From NCBI RefSeq assembly GCF_000765235.1, contig NZ_JPJG01000019.1, positions 1 through 57,080 on the forward strand: 57,080 nt of DNA, given 5' to 3'. Positions 28,479 to 36,463 of the stretch are shown piece after piece. Source of the DNA: Oscillibacter sp. ER4 (GTDB lineage Bacteria > Bacillota > Clostridia > Oscillospirales > Oscillospiraceae). The translations under genes were made by a program, and so were the position numbers. Position 1 is the first letter of the stretch. Every line of letters begins with the position of its first letter. The notes under the pieces are model-generated. The model did no database searches. It worked only from the letters and a program-made list of their open reading frames with translations, and had not been told where the DNA came from.

Positions 28479-28928
28479 TTAGTTGCCGTTCATTGCTTCT
28501 GTGGGGACAAAGTAGTTTTCTGAGGCGATGATCGTGCCGTCGTTCAGGGTGACCATCATACGGTCCATGTCTTTGTCGATGTCGATACTTTCCACATCGA
28601 GCGGTGAAAAGTTGCCCGCGTAGAAAAATGTGAGGATCGGATACTCGTTGTCCCCCCAGTTGATCTTGGCTTCGACGCCGTCTCTGCACGAGGGCTCGTA
28701 ACTTTCCATGGCAAAGGTCCCCACGAAGCTGGTGGAAGACCACGTCTTTCTGAGCGTGCCGGAAATGGTGATGGAGGAGGGCGTGTAAGTCGTGCGGTTA
28801 TCTTCGCAGACCCTTGTGGGGACTGCTTTGTCGATGGTTTTTCGCGTCCCGCGGATGCCGAGCAGGACGATCACGCAGAGGATGGCGAGCAGAAGAATGA
28901 GGGCCGTTTTTCTCTTTTTGCGGTTCAT
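28479..28928 (-). CDS. Small membrane-anchored protein, unknown function
   Basis: The 149-residue protein has a basic N-terminus (MNRKKRKT), one membrane helix (about 8-25) and an outer domain rich in Thr and Ser, then Asp. I recognise no family. AAGGAGA lies before the ATG. It is the last of three minus-strand genes after the nitrilase-family hydrolase and the interrupted membrane gene, with short gaps, so one transcript is likely. Confidence 0.65.
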   Translation of the reverse strand: MNRKKRKTALILLLAILCVIVLLGIRGTRKTIDKAVPTRVCEDNRTTYTPSSITISGTLRKTWSSTSFVGTFAMESYEPSCRDGVEAKINWGDNEYPILTFFYAGNFSPLDVESIDIDKDMDRMMVTLNDGTIIASENYFVPTEAMNGN

Positions 28929-28974
28929 CGTGTGTGTCTCCTTGTCCTATTAAATTTTGATGTGAAATTGTACC

Positions 28975-29469
28975 TCAAAAAAGCGTGCAAACCCATGCGA
29001 GGGCGGCGGAGAAAGGGATATAGAGCAAAAAGTGCATGAAGTGCGCTTTTTTGTTGTACCCGAACAGCTGCGGGCCGACGATGCCCTTGACCTCGGGGTA
29101 AAAATGAGGAAAGAAGTTCGAATGGCACAGCAGCACCCAGTCGAAAAAGAGAATGTCGTAGACCTCCATGACATAGAGGATGACGAGGTAGCGCGCGAAA
29201 AACGCGCCGAAGGGGAAACTGTTTTTGATGTCGTCCTACGCGGCGAGGACTGCCGCACCGAGAAACAGCAGCATCGCCAAGATGCCGAGGTACCAGCCGA
29301 GGATATGCGCACCGCGGAAGCGCTCGGCTTTTCTCTCAGGAACGGCGGCGAAGACCTCACGCGGCGCGGAGGAGAAGAATTTCTTCTCCTGAATGAGCCC
29401 GACGCCGGCGTACAGTAGGAGAAAATACGCCGCCATGACGAGAAACGATGCAAGCAGGGTGATCTTCAT
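28975..29469 (-). pseudogene. Multi-pass membrane protein gene interrupted by an in-frame TAG
   Basis: The frame starts MKITLLASFLVMAAYFLLL and runs 77 codons to a TAG at 29236-29238 (after GAAVLAA). It then continues open in the same frame for 86 codons (DDIKNSFPFGAFFARYL...) to a stop at 28975. The second part has further membrane segments and a conserved-looking core (ILFFDWVLLCHSNFFPHFYPE, in part). One substitution would restore about 164 residues with four helices. AAGAGG precedes the ATG. The function of the family is not known to me. Confidence 0.7.
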
Positions 29470-29507
29470 TTCCGTTGATGCCTCTTTTGCTGTCGGTTTT
29501 TGCCGCT

Positions 29508-30296
29508 TTACAGGCGGTAGAGCTCCGGCCGCCGGTCGTGAAAAACGGGGACGGCTTTGCGGAGTGGCGCGATGGAGGAAAGGTCCAAGTCAGCGGTGAC
29601 GATCTCCTCTTCCCCGCCGCCCTGGGCTAAGACCGCGCCCAGCGGGTCGAGGATGCGCGAAAAGCCGCCATACAGCGTGCCGTCGCGCTCGCCGCAGGCG
29701 TTGCACGAGACGACAAAGAGCTGGTTTTCGATCGCGCGGACGGCGGTGAGCGTTTCCCAGTGGTACTGCCGCGCGGCCGTCCACTGGGCGGGCAGGAAGA
29801 CGACTTCCGCCCCGCGCAGCGCAAGCGTGCGCCAGAGCTCGGGGAAGCGCACCTCGTAGCAGATGAGAAGGCCGCAGCGCACGCCGTCGAGCGTGAAGGT
29901 GACGAGGTGATCGCCGGGAGTGTAGACCTCGTGCTCGCCCATCGGCGTGAAGGGGTGGGTCTTGTCGTATTCGGCAATGCACGCGCCCGCGCGGTCGAAG
30001 ACGCAGGCGGTGTTGTAGATCTTGCCATTGCGGAGATTCGACACGCTTCCCGCGACGATGTTGACATTCAGCTCGCGCGCGAGCGGGGAAAAGCGCGCGC
30101 GGACGGCCTTTGCGTTTTCATCGCACGATGCGGCAAGGTCGCCCGCGGGCATGAAGCCCGTGTTCCACGTCTCGGGCAGGACGACAACGTCGGGGCCGTT
30201 TTCCCCGACAGCGCGGCGCACGAGCGCCTCCGCGCGGTCAAAGTTCGCTTTGCTCTCCAGCGAGCGCATATTCATCTGGATCACGCTGACCTTCAT
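29508..30296 (-). CDS. Nitrilase-superfamily carbon-nitrogen hydrolase
   Basis: The 262-residue enzyme has the complete Glu-Lys-Cys triad of the nitrilase superfamily: E42 (LPETWNTGF), K112 (YDKTHPF) and C146 (LLICYEVRFPE). Members act as amidases on small omega-amides or similar compounds. The YafV/omega-amidase branch is the closest by motif, but the substrate is open. The start at MKVSVIQMN follows TTGGAGGAC, and the longer frame runs into the promoter. A strong minus-strand promoter (30330-30358) drives it and probably the two genes after it. Confidence 0.88.
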   Translation of the reverse strand: MKVSVIQMNMRSLESKANFDRAEALVRRAVGENGPDVVVLPETWNTGFMPAGDLAASCDENAKAVRARFSPLARELNVNIVAGSVSNLRNGKIYNTACVFDRAGACIAEYDKTHPFTPMGEHEVYTPGDHLVTFTLDGVRCGLLICYEVRFPELWRTLALRGAEVVFLPAQWTAARQYHWETLTAVRAIENQLFVVSCNACGERDGTLYGGFSRILDPLGAVLAQGGGEEEIVTADLDLSSIAPLRKAVPVFHDRRPELYRL

Positions 30297-30329
30297 GGTG
30301 GTGTCCTCCAAAATCGTTTTGATACGGTC

Positions 30330-30358
30330 ATTATACGAAAAGAAAGCCTGCATTGCAA
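30330..30358 (-). promoter_or_regulatory. Promoter of the nitrilase operon
   Basis: On the minus strand, TTGCAA, a 17-nt spacer and a consensus TATAAT. Confidence 0.78.
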
Positions 30359-30365
30359 TGCACAA

Positions 30366-30394
30366 CAAAAAGAGGACGGCAAATGCCGTCCTCT
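30366..30394 (-). terminator. Distal terminator downstream of the metal ATPase
   Basis: AGAGGACGGCA/TGCCGTCCTCT is followed on the minus strand by TTTTTGTTG. It backs up the hairpin at the ATPase stop codon, with a composite repeat between the two. Confidence 0.8.
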
Positions 30395-30433
30395 CGTTTG
30401 TAAAAGCGTCGCAGACTTTGCCGCCCGCAAAAT

Positions 30434-30602
30434 AAGCGTCGCAGACTTTGCGCCGCGCACGGCGCAAATAAATTGAAATCGTTTTTGGAACGACATGTGC
30501 GTGCCAAAAAACACTTTGCACGGAGCGAACGTGCGCGCCTTTGGCGCGTGCGCTGAGCGCAGTGAAATTCTGCTCAAAAAACTGACTTTGTCAGTTTTTT
30601 GA
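30434..30602 (-). repeat. Composite four-hairpin element, family 1, copy 3
   Basis: In minus-strand order: H1 (the terminator at 30574-30602), an H2 stem with CGCGCC/GGCGCG inside, CAAAGTG, H3 with TTTTTGG/CCAAAAA and CG/CG around CACATGT (30482-30516), ACGATTTCAATTTATTTG, H4 TTTGCGCC/GGCGCAAA (30447-30468), and the tail GTCTGCGACGC. An extra copy of the tail module (AAAGTCTGCGACGC) lies at about 30405-30425. Copies 2 and 3 share ACGCACATGTCGTT almost exactly. Confidence 0.78.
30574..30602 (-). terminator. Terminator overlapping the metal ATPase stop codon
   Basis: Perfect 13-bp arms TCAAAAAACTGAC/GTCAGTTTTTTGA with a 3-nt loop. The TGA stop lies inside the first arm of the minus-strand RNA. 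Confidence 0.85.
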
Positions 30603-32474
30603 AGTGCGCAGCGCTCTGATTGCATTGAGAACCGCTAAGACCATCACGCCGACGTCGGCGAAGATGCCCATCCACATGTTGGCAATACCGATGGCGACGA
30701 GCAGCAGGCACGTCAGCTTCACGCCGAGCGAGAAGACGATGTTCTCGTACACGATGCGAATGCACTTGCGCGAGATCTGGATGCCCTTGGCGATCTTCAT
30801 CGGATCGTCGTCCATCAGCACGACGTCCGCTGCCTCAATGGCGGCGTCGGAGCCCATCGCGCCCATCGCGATGCCGATATCCGCGCGGGAGAGCACGGGC
30901 GCGTCATTGATGCCGTCGCCGACGAAGGCGAGGCAGTCATCCTTGCCCTTTTCACCCAGCAGTCGCTCGACCTGCGCGACCTTGTCGCCCGGGAGCAGCT
31001 CTGCGTGCACTTCGTCGACGCCGAGCTCCTGCGCCACGTGATCGGCGACCTTCTTGATGTCGCCCGTGAGCATGACGGTCTTCTGCACGCCCGCGCGCTT
31101 GAGGGCCGCGATGGCATCGCGCGCGTCGCTCTTTACCACGTCGGAGATCACGATGTGGCCGGCGTACTCGCCGTCGACCGCCATGTGGACGATCGTGCCG
31201 ACGCTGTGGCAGTCCTGCCACTTGACGCCGAGCTCATCCATGAGCTTGCCGTTGCCCGCGGCCACGCTGTGGCCATCCACGGTCGCGACCACGCCGCGGC
31301 CGCCGCGCTCTTCGATGTCCGTCACGCGGGAGCGGTCGAGCTCCACGCCGCAGGCCTTCTGTAAGCTCCTGCTGATGGGGTGCGAGGACGCGCACTCGGC
31401 GAGCGCCGCGTATTCAAGCAGCTTGCGGTCCTCCATCGGGCTGTGGTGCACGCCCGTGACCTCGAACACGCCCTGCGTGAGCGTGCCGGTCTTGTCGAAG
31501 ACGACGATCTTGGTCTTGGACAGCGCCTCTAAGTAGTTCGAGCCCTTGATGAGAATGCCCTCGTGTCCTGCGCCGCCGAGGCCCGCGAAGAAGCTGAGGG
31601 GGATGCTGATGACCAGCGCGCAGGGACACGAAATGACAAGGAACGTGAGCGCGCGGTAGACCCACACGCCCCACGCGGAGGCATTGCCCATCAAAAGATT
31701 GATGACCGGGGGAAGAATAGCCAGCGCCAGCGCGCTGTAGCACACGGCGGGGGTGTAGACGCGGGCAAACCGGGAGATGAACGCCTCGGAGCGGGACTTG
31801 TGCGAGCTGGAGTTTTCCATCAGCTCCAAAATCTTCGAGACGGTGGACTCGCCGAAGGCCTTCGTTGTCTTGACCTTCAGAACGCCCGTCATGTTGATGC
31901 AGCCGCTGATGACCTCGTCGCCGGTCATCACGTCGCGCGGGAGGCTCTCGCCCGTCAGCGCCGCGGTGTTGAGCGTGGACGAGCCCTCGACGATACATCC
32001 GTCGATGGGAATTTTCTCGCCCGGCTGGACGGTGATGACCGTGCCGACGGCCACGTCGTCGGGATCAACCTGTTCGAGCTTGCCGTCGCGCTCGATGTTC
32101 GCGTAGTCGGGGCGGATGTCCATCAGCGCCGTGATGTTGCGGCGGGACTTGCCGACGGCGTAGCTCTGGAACAGCTCGCCGATCTGGTAGAAGAGCATGA
32201 CCGCCACGGCCTCGGCATAGTCGCCGCTCTTTTCATAGATGGCGAGCGCGATGGCGCCAATCGTGGCGACCGCCATCAGGAAGTTTTCGTCGAACACCTG
32301 ATGGTTACAGATGCCCTTCCATGCCTTGCGCAGAATGTCGTAGCCGATGGTGACATAGGCGGCGAAGTAGAGCGCGGTGGAGACGAGCATTGGCATGGGA
32401 ATGAATTTCGCGGCGAGGAACAGCACCGCCGCGATCAGGATGCGGTAGAGCATCTTTTTCTGCTTTTTCGTCAT
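30591..32474 (-). CDS. Zn/Cd/Pb-type P1B heavy-metal-exporting ATPase
   Basis: The 627-residue pump has about eight membrane helices, the actuator TGES (174-177), the intramembrane metal site SCPC (C283, C285), the phosphorylated D327 in DKTGTLT, and GDGINDAP near the end. The CPC motif with VKLT in the last helix pair and the ArsR-type regulator nearby fit zinc, cadmium or lead export rather than copper. It lacks the usual N-terminal HMA domain, which is encoded separately 91 nt upstream. AAGGAGG precedes the ATG. A hairpin (GAACGCGCC/GGCGCGTTC) lies between the two genes. Confidence 0.92.
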   Translation of the reverse strand: MTKKQKKMLYRILIAAVLFLAAKFIPMPMLVSTALYFAAYVTIGYDILRKAWKGICNHQVFDENFLMAVATIGAIALAIYEKSGDYAEAVAVMLFYQIGELFQSYAVGKSRRNITALMDIRPDYANIERDGKLEQVDPDDVAVGTVITVQPGEKIPIDGCIVEGSSTLNTAALTGESLPRDVMTGDEVISGCINMTGVLKVKTTKAFGESTVSKILELMENSSSHKSRSEAFISRFARVYTPAVCYSALALAILPPVINLLMGNASAWGVWVYRALTFLVISCPCALVISIPLSFFAGLGGAGHEGILIKGSNYLEALSKTKIVVFDKTGTLTQGVFEVTGVHHSPMEDRKLLEYAALAECASSHPISRSLQKACGVELDRSRVTDIEERGGRGVVATVDGHSVAAGNGKLMDELGVKWQDCHSVGTIVHMAVDGEYAGHIVISDVVKSDARDAIAALKRAGVQKTVMLTGDIKKVADHVAQELGVDEVHAELLPGDKVAQVERLLGEKGKDDCLAFVGDGINDAPVLSRADIGIAMGAMGSDAAIEAADVVLMDDDPMKIAKGIQISRKCIRIVYENIVFSLGVKLTCLLLVAIGIANMWMGIFADVGVMVLAVLNAIRALRTSKN

Positions 32475-32565
32475 AAAGATGACCTCCTTGAAGGGGGAGA
32501 ATTTGAATTTTGCCTAAGAACGCGCCCCGGCGCGTTCGTCCGGGGCGTGAGAGGGAGAAGATCTC

Positions 32566-32784
32566 TTACAGATAGATCTCGCAGTCGTCCTCGACCTTCT
32601 TGCAATTTTTGAGGACGGCCTTCATCACGGCCTTGGGGTCCTGACCCTCGGCGAACTCGACGGTCATCTTCTGGGTCATGAAGTTCACGACGGCGTCGGC
32701 GACGCCCTCGGTCTTCTTGGTGGCTTCTTCCATGAGGTTGGCGCAGTTGGCGCAGTCGACTTCGATCTGATAGGTCTTTTTCAT
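32566..32784 (-). CDS. Stand-alone HMA-domain metal-binding protein
   Basis: The 72-residue ferredoxin-fold protein has one metal site in VDCANCANLME (CxxC near residues 10-13). It ends in DDCEIYL, adding another Cys and acidic residues that could bind a soft divalent ion. It probably hands metal to the following ATPase, which has no HMA domain of its own. AAAAGGAG precedes the ATG. It is the first gene of the metal operon and is divergent from the regulator. Confidence 0.88.
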   Translation of the reverse strand: MKKTYQIEVDCANCANLMEEATKKTEGVADAVVNFMTQKMTVEFAEGQDPKAVMKAVLKNCKKVEDDCEIYL

Positions 32785-32819
32785 GGTATGTTTCTCCTTT
32801 TCGGCACAAAATATTTAAC

Positions 32820-32858
32820 GATTAAGTGCTTGTTTAATCTTGATGACCGTACTATAAT
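32820..32858 (+). promoter_or_regulatory. Metal operator overlapping the regulator promoter
   Basis: GATTAA-8 nt-TTAATC (32820-32839) is a perfect-arm palindrome of the ArsR/SmtB operator kind. It covers the -35 TTGTTT (32830-32835), which is 17 nt from the TATAAT at 32853-32858. Its position between the divergent genes could let one site control both directions. Confidence 0.55.
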
Positions 32859-32973
32859 GTCCGCAAAGGCAAAAGTCAAGGGCTGCTCGCATGTCTCTTC
32901 CGTTCGGGCGAAACAAACTTCCAAACGGGATACGGACGCGCCCGCAGACCTCGAAAAGAAAGGAGGAACATCG

Positions 32974-33741
32974 ATGAGCGAAGTGCATTTACCCCACCAG
33001 CACAGCGACGAGGGCACGATGCGGGAGCTGCAGGAATCGGTGGAGACGATCGGCAGCTTCCAGACCGTGGCGGACGTGTTCAAGCAGCTCTCCGACAGCA
33101 GCCGCGTGCGCATTTTCTGGCTGCTGTGCCACTGCGAGGAGTGCGTCATCGACCTCTCCGCGATGGTCGGCATGAGCTCGCCCGCGGTGTCGCACCATTT
33201 GAGGCAGCTGCGTGAGAGCGGACTTCTCGTCTCGCGCCGCGTGGGGAAGGAGGTCTACTACCGCGCGTCGGACAGCGAGCAGGCGCAGCTATTGCACCGC
33301 ATGATCGAGCGCACGATGGAGATTTCCTGTCCCGAGGAGGAGAGCAAGGCCGCCACCGGCGCGCCGCACCTGCCCCCGCTCGACGCCGAGGTGTACGAGG
33401 GCGGCGGCACGAGTGAGCAGATCGAGACCATCCGCGCCGTGCACGACTACCTGACGCAGCACTTAGACAGCCGCACGACGATCGACGAGCTGTCGCGCCG
33501 CTTTTTGATGAACCCCTCGACGATGAAGGCGCTCTTCAAGTCCGTCTACGGCAGCTCGCTCGCCTCGCACATCCGCGAGCACCGCATGCAGCACGCGGCA
33601 AAGCTGCTGCTCGAGGGCGACGAGAACGTCGCGCAGGTCGCGCGCGCCGTCGGCTACGAGAGCCAGAGCAAGTTCTCCACCGAATTCCACAAGGCCTTCG
33701 GCGTCCTGCCGACGGAGTACCGGAAAGCGCAGAAAAGGTAA
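32974..33741 (+). CDS. ArsR/SmtB - AraC fusion transcription regulator
   Basis: The 255-residue protein joins two DNA-binding modules. Residues 30-115 form an ArsR/SmtB winged helix (LSDSSRVRIFWLL, then MSSPAVSHHLRQLRESGLL). Three cysteines at 52, 54 and 57 (CHCEECVIDL) sit where CadC/ArsR repressors bind metal. Residues 150-252 form an AraC/XylS double helix-turn-helix (TTIDELSRRFLMNPSTMKAL and VARAVGYESQSKFSTEFHKA). A metal-responsive regulator of the divergent metal operon is the natural reading. AAAGGAGG precedes the ATG, and the longer open frame lacks a ribosome site. Confidence 0.88.
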   Translation: MSEVHLPHQHSDEGTMRELQESVETIGSFQTVADVFKQLSDSSRVRIFWLLCHCEECVIDLSAMVGMSSPAVSHHLRQLRESGLLVSRRVGKEVYYRASDSEQAQLLHRMIERTMEISCPEEESKAATGAPHLPPLDAEVYEGGGTSEQIETIRAVHDYLTQHLDSRTTIDELSRRFLMNPSTMKALFKSVYGSSLASHIREHRMQHAAKLLLEGDENVAQVARAVGYESQSKFSTEFHKAFGVLPTEYRKAQKR

Positions 33742-33770
33742 GTCAGATTTATGAATATGATAAGGGTAGA

Positions 33771-33814
33771 TAAAATGCCCTACCTTCCATTTTGAAAAGG
33801 TAGAGCATCTTTTA
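33771..33814. terminator. Bidirectional terminator after the ArsR-AraC gene
   Basis: AAAATGCCCTACCTT pairs with AAGGTAGAGCATCTTTT (small bulges) with a 10-nt loop. It serves the regulator and the convergent low-GC gene. Confidence 0.75.
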
Positions 33815-34099
33815 GTTAAATGTTATCATATATTCGGGAACATTATAACGACTTTTTTGATTAGGGTTGATGGCTATGTTTGTGTAATTTGCATCTCGAA
33901 GAATGGATTCAATTTTTTGTAGAGCGATATATACTGCTCTCTTTTCAGCAAGTTTACTGAATTTTATGACGTGTGGATTATGATTTAAATCAATGAAAAA
34001 GTCATAACCATTACCGATGTAACATTCAAAATTAACATCAGGACCCTGCAAGTCATAAGCAACATCTCGTAGCATTTCAAGTAAGCGTTCTTCTGGCAT
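33812..34099 (-). CDS. Hypothetical protein in low-GC islet
   Basis: The 95-residue soluble protein resembles nothing I recognise. It opens MPEERLLEMLRDVAYDLQ and has an acidic/aromatic middle (FECYIGNGYDFFIDL). Codon use is clearly AT-rich against its neighbours. TTAGGAGGA stands before the ATG. It is the second gene of a two-gene unit, 24 nt after the YbjQ-domain gene. The low-GC codon use suggests acquisition from elsewhere. Confidence 0.6.
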   Translation of the reverse strand: MPEERLLEMLRDVAYDLQGPDVNFECYIGNGYDFFIDLNHNPHVIKFSKLAEKRAVYIALQKIESILRDANYTNIAINPNQKSRYNVPEYMITFN

Positions 34100-34123
34100 G
34101 TAAATATCCTCCTAAATTTAGTT

Positions 34124-34672
34124 TTATTTCATTCGCACGATTGTTCCATGCGCGACGATCATGTGGGAGGGCGACACCACGGAGATTTCTTTTTCGTAAG
34201 AGGAAAAGTACTGGAATTGTACGCCGATAACGGCATTTCCGCCAGCGTCAAATGCAAATTGTTTTAATGATGCATATATTTGAGCCTCTGCATTAAGAAG
34301 GGCTTTGGCGTTGTCAAAATTTGTTCCGACAGAGACGGAACGAATGCCCAAATAGGTCTCAATAGTGTGCCCCTCGAGGTTATTTGTGGTTGTCAATAAG
34401 ACATTTTCGATTCCCTGAGCACGATTTTTTTCTTCTTGTTCGCGTTCCTGCCAAGTCATATTCTTTCGGCGAAGCTCTTCAGCTTGTTTTGCGGCTTCTT
34501 CAGCCTGCTTTTGCTTAGCCTCTTCTTCTCTCTGTTTGTTTTGCTCAGCCTTAATTTCTTCAAGGACCTGTGCAAAGCAGTCTTCGCAGTACATTTTGCC
34601 GTTGCATTCTACTGCATCAGAGAGAAAACCTGTTCGTAAAGTTTTTCCGCATCTTTCGCAAGTGGTTGCCAT
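34124..34672 (-). CDS. Zinc-ribbon / coiled-coil / YbjQ-domain protein
   Basis: The 182-residue protein has three parts. An N-terminal zinc-binding module uses C5, C8, C23, C29 and C32. A charged coiled coil, mostly E, K and Q, spans about 35-85. A YbjQ (UPF0145/DUF74) domain spans about 88-182, with VLLTTTNNLEGHTIETYLG and AGGNAVIGVQFQY. YbjQ domains form pentameric rings, and their function is not settled. AGGAGGTG precedes the ATG, and a near-perfect promoter is upstream. Base composition is AT-rich like the gene after it. Confidence 0.8.
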   Translation of the reverse strand: MATTCERCGKTLRTGFLSDAVECNGKMYCEDCFAQVLEEIKAEQNKQREEEAKQKQAEEAAKQAEELRRKNMTWQEREQEEKNRAQGIENVLLTTTNNLEGHTIETYLGIRSVSVGTNFDNAKALLNAEAQIYASLKQFAFDAGGNAVIGVQFQYFSSYEKEISVVSPSHMIVAHGTIVRMK

Positions 34673-34714
34673 ATTAGCGCACCTCCTGATAAAATGTGCA
34701 AAATTGCTATATTC

Positions 34715-34743
34715 AATATAACATAGCGAAGAAAATATGTCAA
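34715..34743 (-). promoter_or_regulatory. Promoter of the low-GC two-gene islet
   Basis: On the minus strand, a perfect TTGACA, a 17-nt spacer and TATATT. The -35 overlaps the stop region of the 514-residue gene upstream. Confidence 0.75.
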
Positions 34744-36284
34744 ATAAGACAAAAACTTGCTGAAAGAGGAGTGAGCGCGAACGTCCCCTCTTTCCACGGA
34801 GTTTCGCGGAAGCCGATGCGCCAGCCGACGTGGTCGACTATCTCAAAGTGCAGCGACGAGCACGCGGTGTGAAGCTTCCCCTGCGCCGCTTCGCCCACAA
34901 CGATAGCCGTTGGCCCGTCTGCGCCGCCGATGATGCCGAAGCAGAAGTCGTTCTGCGCCTCGGGCGCAAAGGAAGCGGTCTCGCGTCTGACCTGGCGCGG
35001 GCGGTCGCTCTCGGCGCAGTCCTCGACGAAGATCGAGTTTTCCGGCGGCTCGGGCGTGAGCGTAAAGCTGATGGCTGTGAAATGCGTCGGATAGTCGAAC
35101 CGCGGGTCAAGGCTCATGCGCTCGCGCGGCAGTTCCTGCGGCTCGACCTCCTGTACGGCGAGCGTATACTCTGTGCCGCGGTAGGAGAAGGCAAACGTAT
35201 CGCCAGCCTTGTCCGCGCGGAAGCGCGCCCCGGGGACGCGCACCTCGTCCGCCGTCATCGTGACGGCGAGTGATTTGAGCTTCGGCGCGCGCTTCGTGAC
35301 GAACGGGAACGCCGCGCGGCGGATGCTCCAGCCATACGCGCGGTCGAGGCCGTAGTGCGCCATGGCGGGCTCTGCGTCGGCGCAGAAGCCGGGCTGCTCC
35401 GGCAGGAAGATGACGCCGCAGCCGTGGCTCGTGCGGAGCTTCGCACCGTTCAAGGTGAGGCTGGGGGTAAAACCGAGGCTGAGCGGGTGCTCGCGCTCCA
35501 TCTGTTCGCGTTCGTCGCGCGTGAAGTTGATGGATTCGTCGCTTTCGGGATCGATCCCCCACTTTTCCATAAAGCCGCGCAGCGCGGAAGCCTCCGTGCG
35601 CATACAAAAATCAACGACAATGCCCTTTGAACAAACGTAAACCGACGGCACGAACCAGTCGCGCCCCGCCCACGAAAACCACTTTTGTACAGGCACTTCC
35701 CTGCCCGCGCGCTCACGACCGTGATGTCCCCAGAAGCTGCCGTCAAAGTAGACCTTCCAGTCCGTTTTCTGTTCGGGCGCGTCGCCGTTCATTTCGGGAT
35801 CATAAAAGTCCTCGGTGAATTTGAGCTTGCTGAGATCGAACTCCGCTTGCAGCTTGCGCAGGTATTGCCACGGCCGCTCCATCGGCGTGAGGGAAAAGAC
35901 TGTGGAAATCTGCGAGAGCACCGCCTTCTGCTCGTCCGTCGGCGGATTCTCGGCAAGAAAGGCGTCGAATTGCGCCTCGTCCCACTGCCACGCCTGCTCG
36001 AGCGCCGCACTGTCGCCGGTCGCGAGCAGCAGGCGCAGAAAATCGCTGAAATCGCGCGCGATGACGTGCACGCAGTCCTTGCCACCGTTCATCGGGCTCA
36101 CGGCGAAGACCACCTCGCCAAAACCGCGGACAAAGCAGAAGTGGATGCCGTCGACGCCCGCCCAGCCGAAGATAGAAGCGCCCTTTGGCGTGCAGAAATA
36201 GGGATCGTTGTCCTCCTGCCGCATCACGCTGAGGGGCGATAAGTCAAGATGCTTGCGCAGAAATTTTTGATAAAACGCCGCCAT
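34740..36284 (-). CDS. Large protein of unknown function with a GGADGPTAI motif
   Basis: The 514-residue soluble protein has no signal peptide or membrane helix that I can see, and I recognise no overall family. Residues 450-464 read GIIGGADGPTAIVVG, matching the conserved core of the beta subunit of sodium-pumping decarboxylases (OadB/MmdB type). Here it stands alone in a non-membrane protein, so I do not assign that function. The start used (MAAFYQKFL) follows AAGGAGGG, and 15 further codons are open upstream. Trp and Phe are frequent. Codon use is GC-rich like the chromosome. Confidence 0.72.
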   Translation of the reverse strand: MAAFYQKFLRKHLDLSPLSVMRQEDNDPYFCTPKGASIFGWAGVDGIHFCFVRGFGEVVFAVSPMNGGKDCVHVIARDFSDFLRLLLATGDSAALEQAWQWDEAQFDAFLAENPPTDEQKAVLSQISTVFSLTPMERPWQYLRKLQAEFDLSKLKFTEDFYDPEMNGDAPEQKTDWKVYFDGSFWGHHGRERAGREVPVQKWFSWAGRDWFVPSVYVCSKGIVVDFCMRTEASALRGFMEKWGIDPESDESINFTRDEREQMEREHPLSLGFTPSLTLNGAKLRTSHGCGVIFLPEQPGFCADAEPAMAHYGLDRAYGWSIRRAAFPFVTKRAPKLKSLAVTMTADEVRVPGARFRADKAGDTFAFSYRGTEYTLAVQEVEPQELPRERMSLDPRFDYPTHFTAISFTLTPEPPENSIFVEDCAESDRPRQVRRETASFAPEAQNDFCFGIIGGADGPTAIVVGEAAQGKLHTACSSLHFEIVDHVGWRIGFRETPWKEGTFALTPLSASFCLI

Positions 36285-36317
36285 GGAAAGCCCTCCTTTG
36301 GAGTTCCGGTTTTCCAT

Positions 36318-36346
36318 AGCATACCACACGGGTGCGGAAAAGTCAC
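36318..36346 (-). promoter_or_regulatory. Probable promoter of the 514-residue gene
   Basis: On the minus strand, GTGACT, a 17-nt spacer and TATGCT lie 34 nt before the start. Confidence 0.5.
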
Positions 36347-36396
36347 CGGAATTGCAAAAGCTGTGGATTTTTCGCGCCGGAAGCCGTGCTGCGGCC

Positions 36397-36425
36397 TTGC
36401 CACGTTCTTGCGAACATGATATACT
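36397..36425 (+). promoter_or_regulatory. miaB promoter
   Basis: TTGCCA, a 17-nt spacer and TATACT. The spacer contains GTTCTTGCGAAC, a dyad with 4-bp arms that could bind a regulator. Confidence 0.7.
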
Positions 36426-36463
36426 ATATTGCTAAACTATCGAGATTCGGGAGGAAACATCCC

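Noticed and set aside
28975-29469. Recoding of TAG as pyrrolysine or another amino acid
   Set aside because: Other genes in the window end normally at TAA, TAG or TGA, and no pyl genes are visible. A nonsense mutation is simpler.
30402-30470. CRISPR-like direct repeats (GCGTCGCAGACTTTG twice)
   Set aside because: Only two copies occur, with no uniform spacer and no cas genes. They are explained as duplicated tail modules of the composite element.
34740-36284. Calling the 514-residue protein a sodium-pump decarboxylase subunit
   Set aside because: Only the 15-residue GGADGPTAI motif matches; the membrane helices of OadB are absent.
36403-36419. LexA/SOS box in the miaB promoter
   Set aside because: The dyad is GTTC-N4-GAAC, the reverse arrangement of the Firmicutes SOS box (GAAC-N4-GTTC), and miaB is not an SOS gene.
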